From: a virus | Virus record (IMG/VR): IMGVR_UViG_3300031952_000034 | Span: 1 to 44,209 of that record | Length of the DNA stretch: 44,209 bases | Reading direction: 5' to 3' (one strand) | Part shown: positions 38,342-44,209 of the stretch, piece by piece | How the letters are laid out: each line of letters opens with the position of its first letter | Position numbering within the stretch: the first letter of the stretch is position 1 | Notes under the pieces: generated by a model | Told to the model about the DNA's origin: nothing | The model's input: only the letters and a program-made list of their open reading frames with translations | Database searches by the model: none | Position numbers and translations under genes: made by a program

Positions 38342-39403
38342 TTGGGAAAACACAGGGTTTACGTTGCTGGCGACAAGATTCAGAACAACGACTTCATGGA
38401 CTACCGAGAATACGCGACTTACGCGGAACTGACCGTTGCAGTCGCGGGGTACGGCGCCGCAGAAGTCGGCAGAGTTTTTCTGTGCATCGCAACAGGAACA
38501 TACTATTACTGGAACGGCGGAGCATTGCTTCCGTTCCCGTCAGGAGGGGGTGCGGGAGCTCCCATAACTTGCAGTTACGTGACCCTTAACGCTGAGCCAG
38601 CATTGTCAGGCGAAACCCGCCACGAATTGCTCACCAACGTGACTGGCCACCTTCACGAGCCGCTGTATCACAAGTTTAGCCATCAGGATGGTGGCCCTGA
38701 CGAGATTAGCGTTTTGAACCTAAGCGGCAAACTTGCTGACTATCAGAACGCTGGATGGATCAAATCGAAGTCAGTGGATCCGCCAGTCATGGGTGACGAC
38801 CTCAAGTTTCTGCAGTACAATCACGGCGCAAGCAAGTTCCAACTAGGTGCGGTCGGGGGCGGCGGCGACATGACCAAAGCAGTCTACGACCCTGACACAG
38901 ACAACATAGTAGAATCGGCGGACAATGCAGACACAGTTGACGGTTCACACGCTACGGCCTTCGCCGCCGCCACTCATAAAGACACTCACAAGACGGGCGG
39001 AGGCGCAAACGCCTTTGTCGTGACTGACTTGCTAGATGGCATAGCCCGAATCACGGTGCGCAAGAACACAGGTGCCGATGTCGGTTCAAGACGTAGAATC
39101 AACTTTATCGAGGGCACAGGAATAAGCTTCACAGTTACGGATGTGGGTGGAAGCGAAGAAGTCACTGTGCGGGTGGACGCTACGGGCGCGGGGCTGGGCG
39201 GAACATGGAGTACAGGAATCTGTTCGGGCAGAAGCCCAATCGTGACGCCTCACAGTCTCGGCGGGGTTCCCACGCTTGTTTTGGCGTCGATCAACGCTGC
39301 GCAGCCTTATCCTTCGCCGTGCTGGACTGCTGATGCGACGAACATTACTTTTCGTCATGCTGTGACGGCGGGTTGCACAATCACCTTCGCGGCGAGACTC
39401 TAG
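38342..39403 (+). CDS. Tail-fibre-like protein
   Basis: 353 residues from TTG. Contains HLHEPLYHKFSHQDGGPDEI, MTKAVYDPDTDNIVESADNA, DTVDGSHATAFAAATHKDTH and GTGISFTVTDVGGSEEVTVR, all common in trimeric fibres of phages. The C-terminal domain (TWSTGICSGRSPIVTPHSLG to ATNITFRHAVTAGCTITFAA) is a small beta sandwich, likely the receptor tip or trimerisation cap. Confidence 0.75.
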   Translation: MGKHRVYVAGDKIQNNDFMDYREYATYAELTVAVAGYGAAEVGRVFLCIATGTYYYWNGGALLPFPSGGGAGAPITCSYVTLNAEPALSGETRHELLTNVTGHLHEPLYHKFSHQDGGPDEISVLNLSGKLADYQNAGWIKSKSVDPPVMGDDLKFLQYNHGASKFQLGAVGGGGDMTKAVYDPDTDNIVESADNADTVDGSHATAFAAATHKDTHKTGGGANAFVVTDLLDGIARITVRKNTGADVGSRRRINFIEGTGISFTVTDVGGSEEVTVRVDATGAGLGGTWSTGICSGRSPIVTPHSLGGVPTLVLASINAAQPYPSPCWTADATNITFRHAVTAGCTITFAARL

Positions 39404-39456
39404 TTTTCCCCTCTCTTCTCAGTTCATAGTCATCTTTTGACAGGAAACGATGTAAA

Positions 39457-40218
39457 ATGAAAACCGTAAATCTGGACAGGAAATTCGCGGCAACAATAGT
39501 TGCCCTGATTCTGATAAGCACGGCAATAGGCGCGTTGATGGTTCGACAGTATTTTCCGCAGATCGGCTCAATCAAAGCCGAAGGCATGGAGGATCCGTTG
39601 GAGGCTTGGAGCGAAGCCAGCTACATCGTCTGGCAGTACAACACCACGTTTTACGCGAGCCGAAACATGAGCACTTGGGACACCGAGTTAGCTTCAAACA
39701 AGACCTACATTCAACAGATGGCTAGGGACAATTTGACAACCGACGGTGGAACAATCTTTAACAAGCAGGTCACATGGAACCAAAGTGTCACTTATGGCGC
39801 GAACATCCTCATAATACAGGACTATCAGGGACAAATGACTTTCTACAGGAACAACCTGAAGCTCAGGGAAATTGGAGACTGTCCAACAGTCACAAGTGGC
39901 ACTTTCGCCTTTCCAAACGGAACAACAGAGCAGACCATTATTGAGTTGACGCCAACAGTCGTGACTTACATGTACAATTTCTGGCTGGACTTGAACGCGC
40001 TAACACAGAATTGCACAATCAAGGTTTACAGTAAAATTGACGGAACCAACTACCGCGAAATCGAGCCTATGACACTCTCCAACATTGACTATTCGTTGGG
40101 ACTGGTTTTGAAGGAGCAAATGATTAGCACGGCGTGGAAAATCACGATTCAATCCACGGTCGCGGAAGGCGCTAGTCGGAACATTCCGTACAGGTACTTC
40201 ACGGAGGTCTGGGGCTAA
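39457..40218 (+). CDS. Virion/surface protein with N-terminal membrane helix
   Basis: 253 residues. A basic start (MKTVNLDRKF) and a hydrophobic helix (AATIVALILISTAIGALMV, 11-29) give a signal anchor. The rest is polar and beta-rich with many N-x-T/S sequons (QYNTTFYASRNMSTWD, NLTTDGG, PNGTTEQ). Resembles archaeal secreted proteins more than cytoplasmic virion parts. Its last base is the first base of the next gene. Confidence 0.65.
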   Translation: MKTVNLDRKFAATIVALILISTAIGALMVRQYFPQIGSIKAEGMEDPLEAWSEASYIVWQYNTTFYASRNMSTWDTELASNKTYIQQMARDNLTTDGGTIFNKQVTWNQSVTYGANILIIQDYQGQMTFYRNNLKLREIGDCPTVTSGTFAFPNGTTEQTIIELTPTVVTYMYNFWLDLNALTQNCTIKVYSKIDGTNYREIEPMTLSNIDYSLGLVLKEQMISTAWKITIQSTVAEGASRNIPYRYFTEVWG

Positions 40219-43200
40219 TGAATAAAGCAAGAACAATCGAAACTTTCGTGTGCATTGCTGTGCTTGTTGCGGTTCTGTTTGTGGGTGTGTGGCAAATCAA
40301 ACCCGCACACGCGGCAACCCTTTTCAGTGACAACTTTGAGGATGCTACGTTAAACGCTTGGACAGACGTGGGAGAGGTTAACGGCGTGGTATCCGTGAGC
40401 ACTGACTATGCTCATCATGGCTCGTACAGTATGAAATGCGCCATTTCTAGTAGCGCGGGGGAGGCAGACGCTTACAAGAATATGGCTTCAACATCCAACA
40501 TTGGCTATTGGTCTGGGTATGTGCGTGTTTCAGCTTTGCCTAGTACAGATGATAGACTGTATTTTGGTGGAATCGGACATGACACTTACGGAGACACGGT
40601 TTTTGTTGGTCTTGCCCATCATTATGGAGAGGTGTTTTGGGAACTTCAAATTTGGGTTGGCGGTTCTGCTGATTATATTCGTGAAACTACGGCAAGCAAT
40701 CCTTCCGCTAACACTTGGTACGGTGTTGAAGTTGTGCGTGACGTTACAAGCGGAATCACACGTTTATACGTTGCCGAAGACGGAGAAAATTATGTGCAAA
40801 AAATACAACATGCAGACAGCCATTCTGGAACGAACAATCTTGCGTTTGCAGGCGTTGGCTACACTAGTTATGCTCCCGTGACCGTGTATGTTGACTGCGT
40901 GAAAGTTGCAGATGTTTTTGTTGATGCTGAAACTGAAGTTGACGCGATAACTTTTTCGCTTGCTGGAACGAATAGCACTTTGGCAGGTGAAGACGCGCTT
41001 TTCCACGTTAACTGCACGGCAAACTTGGGAACTTTAAGCCATTACTGTTTCGACTGGAAAAACGGTTCATCCAGTTGGATTAACGGAACATGGACAGAAT
41101 TTTCAGGGACATGGATAAACATTACTAAGAGAGTCAACGAAACGGTTGGTGTAGTGATTTATTGGGTTGTTAGTGCTAATGATTCTTTGAGTAACACGCA
41201 AGTTTTAGGATTACAACAATTTACCACAACGGCTCCAACTTACCAACTAACCGTTCAATCAATCGGAGTGTCCAACGTGCCTTTCAGCATTAACGGTTCA
41301 TTAACTGAAACCGAAGGAAACATGATCTACGCTCAAAGCGGATATTGGAAACAGATTCAAAACGCAGTAGACATTGCTTCAACAGGTGACACCGTAGTTA
41401 TTCCAGAAGGAACATGGAACTTCGTGAACGTAAGCGAAACTTGGACGGAGCACCGAATAATTGTTCCCGCAGGCGTAAACATTAAAGGTGTAGCCACAGA
41501 AAGAGATTCAAACGACAATGTTGTAACTTGGAAAACAATATTGAAGATGCCTTGGGACATGGCGACGGATAAAAGTAATGCTCCTAACTGGTTCTGGTTT
41601 CGCGGAACAAGCGACCCAGACAAGCCTTCACGTTTCAGCGATATAGAACTCATAGGTTATCGCTATTATAACTCTTCTTCTATCCAAATGACCAGTGGCG
41701 TTAGTATGGGAGGAGTTGATGATGGAGGAATCATAAACTTTCGAGTTGACCATTGCTACTTCCGAGATATTTGTGGAGGAGGAGTAGGCACTGCTGGAAG
41801 CGACTTATCAAATGGGCCGCATGAGACTTGCGGAGTGATAGACCACTGCAAATTCATCAATAGTAATGGTGTAGCTTATCCGTGGGAAGACCGAACGGTT
41901 GACTATGGCGTTTACGTTTCGAGAGGTGGAGGTTGGAATCCCGATAGTCAACCTGCACAGTCGGTTAGTCAAACTCTAGGCAATTATACAGACCACACCG
42001 TTTTTGTTGAAGATTGCTACTTTGAAACTTGGAGACACTGCGTAGTTTGCAGGCAAGGCGGACATGTCGTTGTAAGGCGTAGCACAATCTATAATGACAT
42101 TGGGTATGGTTCTGTTGACATACACGGAGACTCTGCGGGCGTGGCTTTAGAAGTTTACGACTGCAACATAACGATGGCTACCGGTGCGTGGTATGCAATG
42201 TGGGTTAGAGCTGGGTTTGGCGTGGCGCTTAACAATGTAGTCGGTGGCGGAGCTTACAAGTATTTCATCGAATTTCAAGATGAAAGTGCTAACTCAACGT
42301 ACTGGGTTAACCACTTTTATGTTTGGAACAACACGATGATAAGCGGATGCACTCCAATCACAGAGTATGACCCTTCTGGCAATATCACTGAAAACGTGGA
42401 CTATTTCCTGCGTGCGCCAAGCCAAGAACAGGACGGCTGGACCTACACGCCTTACCGTTATCCTTTCGTGTTCACTACTTACGCTACTAATCAGACTTTC
42501 AACTTTTTCAGTGCAAACTACAATGTGACCATAGCATCAAGCGTAGTGCAGTCTGGACACACGTACACTTTTCAGGAGTGGGAAGACAGTTCGACAAACC
42601 CGATTCGCATAATCACCTTAACGTCTGACACGACGTTAACCGCAAACTTCACGGAAGAATCGGAATCCGTAAACGTCTACATCATTAACCCTCAAAATGG
42701 GACGTACACAACTTCGTCAATTCCAGTGTACCTTAGTGCAAGCGGAGGAACAATAGATAAGATTTGGTATAACTTCAAAAATGGTACGTCATGGATTTAC
42801 CCGTCTAACCAGACTTATCTTATGCAGACTTCTGCTTCAGCCTTCCAAAACGGCACACAATACACTTTTGTTGGATATGCAAACAATAGTTTAGGCACGC
42901 TCGGAAGTTCTCAAGTAATGTTCACAGTAGCGATTCCAGCAGTAAACGTGGTTGTAACGATTACAAGCCCAACCAACACCACATACACTTCCAGCTCGGT
43001 TTCTGTGAGTCTCAGCGCAAGCGGCGGAACCATCGACACGATATGGTGGAACTGCAAGAACGGCACAAGTTGGATTTACGGTTCAAACCAGACATACACG
43101 GTTCCGACGAGCATGACGGGATTCGTGGACGGAACTTCCTACACTTTCTATGCTTGGGCAAACAACACTGACGGCGAGTGGGACGAAGAAACAGTCATGT

Positions 43201-43265
43201 TCACCGTCCTCATCATCTATCCTGACTTCGGTTCATGGTGGGGCGACTGGTGGGGCATTCCTTGA
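40218..43265 (+). CDS. Giant multidomain adhesin: LamG, beta helix, Ig-like repeats
   Basis: 1015 residues. N-terminal signal anchor (FVCIAVLVAVLFVGVWQI, about 10-27). LamG/concanavalin-like domain at about 33-235 (LFSDNFEDATLNAWTDVGEV to VTVYVDCVKVADVFVD). Ig-like domain at about 240-345. Parallel beta helix at about 375-735, opening QNAVDIASTGDTVVIPEGTW. Two related Ig-like repeats at 817-905 and 910-1000, each with SASGGTIDxIWxNxKNGTSW. Many N-glycosylation sequons. It combines the functions of receptor binding and glycan handling; anchoring in the host membrane or envelope is an alternative. Confidence 0.75.
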   Translation: MNKARTIETFVCIAVLVAVLFVGVWQIKPAHAATLFSDNFEDATLNAWTDVGEVNGVVSVSTDYAHHGSYSMKCAISSSAGEADAYKNMASTSNIGYWSGYVRVSALPSTDDRLYFGGIGHDTYGDTVFVGLAHHYGEVFWELQIWVGGSADYIRETTASNPSANTWYGVEVVRDVTSGITRLYVAEDGENYVQKIQHADSHSGTNNLAFAGVGYTSYAPVTVYVDCVKVADVFVDAETEVDAITFSLAGTNSTLAGEDALFHVNCTANLGTLSHYCFDWKNGSSSWINGTWTEFSGTWINITKRVNETVGVVIYWVVSANDSLSNTQVLGLQQFTTTAPTYQLTVQSIGVSNVPFSINGSLTETEGNMIYAQSGYWKQIQNAVDIASTGDTVVIPEGTWNFVNVSETWTEHRIIVPAGVNIKGVATERDSNDNVVTWKTILKMPWDMATDKSNAPNWFWFRGTSDPDKPSRFSDIELIGYRYYNSSSIQMTSGVSMGGVDDGGIINFRVDHCYFRDICGGGVGTAGSDLSNGPHETCGVIDHCKFINSNGVAYPWEDRTVDYGVYVSRGGGWNPDSQPAQSVSQTLGNYTDHTVFVEDCYFETWRHCVVCRQGGHVVVRRSTIYNDIGYGSVDIHGDSAGVALEVYDCNITMATGAWYAMWVRAGFGVALNNVVGGGAYKYFIEFQDESANSTYWVNHFYVWNNTMISGCTPITEYDPSGNITENVDYFLRAPSQEQDGWTYTPYRYPFVFTTYATNQTFNFFSANYNVTIASSVVQSGHTYTFQEWEDSSTNPIRIITLTSDTTLTANFTEESESVNVYIINPQNGTYTTSSIPVYLSASGGTIDKIWYNFKNGTSWIYPSNQTYLMQTSASAFQNGTQYTFVGYANNSLGTLGSSQVMFTVAIPAVNVVVTITSPTNTTYTSSSVSVSLSASGGTIDTIWWNCKNGTSWIYGSNQTYTVPTSMTGFVDGTSYTFYAWANNTDGEWDEETVMFTVLIIYPDFGSWWGDWWGIP

Positions 43266-43275
43266 GGCTGAAAAA

Positions 43276-44085
43276 GTGGGTTTAGACTTTAGCGTGACCC
43301 GAAGGGAACTGCAGCTCGGCGCAGCCGACACAGTCAGAGGATGGTACGCGAAAGCATTTGCGGAAACAACGATTGAAATGGCAGTCATCACCCGCGCCAT
43401 GCGAAGCATCGCACTCTCGGCGGGTTTCTATCCGCATTATGAAGTCAGCGGGTTTCATCTGGATCCAGTCAGCGAAGGCGACGAAATCATAGACAGTTTT
43501 GGCGACTACTATGAGGTGGAATTGACCCAGCCAAATCCGTTCGGGGACAGTCTGGTTTACTACGAGTCCAAACTTACAGGATTGCCCATTCACTATGACA
43601 TGCCAACCACATACGGCACGGGTGCGACGGTTGAGGATCCGAGGCACAGAACCAAAGACTATTTGGACACGTACTTCGCGTCGCTTCCGATTAGCCTGTT
43701 GAAAAACGACGGAGCCACGCCTGCCACGCATATAGTGTGTTGGGCAGACCCTCCATATCCAGTGAGAACGGTTTTTGTGACGAAAGGCGTAGACCTCGTC
43801 TACTCAATCGGCAAAGGCACATCCACACCATTAATCGGTGGTGACAAGTACGCTTACGGCTACAACGAGAAAGTAGCCATCACCGTTCAAGCAATCGACA
43901 AAACAGGCATTAGCGGCGACAACTTGATGTGGCAAGGCGAACGCCAACTCAGACGAGTAACGGAAGCCTATCCGCTCGGTTCTTTGCGGAACTTGGAAAC
44001 GGCAACTCCCAAAACTCAGAGTTTAGGCTCAACGACACTTTACAGCGTGGAAGACGTTATGGAGTATCAGAGGAATCTGACTTGA
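43276..44085 (+). CDS. Virion protein between adhesin and tail genes
   Basis: 269 residues from GTG 43276 behind GAGG. Contains TVRGWYAKAFAETTIEMAVI, GFYPHYEVSGFHLDPVSEGD, then THIVCWADPPYPVRTVFVTK and a C-terminal GERQLRRVTEAYPLGSLRNL. No family recognised. The gene runs into the terminal redundancy, and its C-terminus appears again at 1-181, where it precedes the jelly-roll tail gene. Confidence 0.65.
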   Translation: MGLDFSVTRRELQLGAADTVRGWYAKAFAETTIEMAVITRAMRSIALSAGFYPHYEVSGFHLDPVSEGDEIIDSFGDYYEVELTQPNPFGDSLVYYESKLTGLPIHYDMPTTYGTGATVEDPRHRTKDYLDTYFASLPISLLKNDGATPATHIVCWADPPYPVRTVFVTKGVDLVYSIGKGTSTPLIGGDKYAYGYNEKVAITVQAIDKTGISGDNLMWQGERQLRRVTEAYPLGSLRNLETATPKTQSLGSTTLYSVEDVMEYQRNLT

Positions 44086-44209
44086 CAAAACCAACAATCA
44101 CGTATGGAATCGGATTCCTAGACGACTGCAATAGCACGACTAACTGGGCCAAAACCGAAGTTGGATTATCCCCAACGACTCACACGATACTCAACGGCGA
44201 CTACTTCGA
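43904..44209. repeat. Right copy of terminal redundancy
   Basis: Matches 1-306 with 11 substitutions, as listed for the left copy. Removing one copy gives a circular unit of about 43,903 bases. Confidence 0.93.
44082..44209 (+). CDS. Start of the jelly-roll tail protein (partial)
   Basis: First 42 codons of the gene at 179-1081, cut by the window end. The protein sequence is identical there, but the initiator is TTG rather than ATG because of the A-to-T difference at the overlap with the upstream stop. Confidence 0.9.
   Translation, partial: MTKPTITYGIGFLDDCNSTTNWAKTEVGLSPTTHTILNGDYF

Noticed and set aside
1-44209. CRISPR array, insertion sequence, DNA polymerase, primase or helicase
   Set aside because: Looked for and not found; the direct repeats seen are gene-junction or iteron-like elements without spacer arrays.

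Overview
The window looks like one complete genome unit of a tailed, HK97-lineage virus (Caudoviricetes) of an archaeon. The archaeal assignment is an inference. It rests on Shine-Dalgarno cores of the GGAGG/GGTGA type, frequent TTG and GTG starts, ATGA stop/start overlaps almost everywhere, a very large number of tiny zinc-ribbon proteins, several winged-helix proteins, and the absence of any recognisable bacterial-phage lysis or lysogeny gene. The host cannot be named from sequence alone. The first 306 bases recur at the right-hand end (43904-44209) with 11 substitutions, so the molecule is circular or circularly permuted with a unit length near 43.9 kb.

Layout. (1) 1-3725, rightward: end of the tail module, namely a jelly-roll tail protein, an HK97-gp10-like tail-completion protein, a baseplate-hub-like protein with an inserted carbohydrate-binding-like domain, and a two-helix membrane protein. 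(2) 3760-14083, leftward: one long operon-like run of about 35 small genes, nearly all linked by ATGA overlaps. It holds a tyrosine integrase, a ParB-like protein, a DNA-methylase-like protein, a PP-loop (PAPS reductase family) protein, a DUF4406/deoxyribosyltransferase-like protein, winged-helix and ribbon-helix-helix regulators, and many zinc-binding microproteins. The junctions between these genes are themselves a repeated sequence. (3) 14084-14216: divergent control region. (4) 14217-19403, rightward: a membrane-protein/GTPase module followed by more zinc microproteins. (5) 19403-31133: packaging and head genes, namely small and large terminase, portal, MuF-like protein, prohead protease fused to a scaffold-like coiled coil, and major capsid protein, with coiled-coil and decoration-type proteins between them. 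(6) 31203-35877: glycosylation cassette with two glycosyltransferase genes (one with two domains), a methyltransferase and an SDR sugar epimerase/dehydratase. (7) 35867-44085: connector, beta-helix spike, fibre and large lectin-like adhesin genes, running into region 1 across the circle.

How the parts fit: the leftward block is probably early, covering integration, partition, regulation and DNA or nucleotide modification. The rightward block builds the virion, and the glycosylation cassette sits exactly between head and tail-fibre genes, so modification of virion or adhesin proteins is plausible. No DNA polymerase, primase, helicase, tRNA or CRISPR array was seen. No full-length tape-measure protein is present, which points to a short tail. 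The most unusual features are the repeated translational-junction cassettes of the early operon, a membrane operon centred on a GTPase with intact G1, G3 and G4 motifs, and several genes (including the major capsid protein) whose best Shine-Dalgarno site points to a near-cognate start codon such as ATA.
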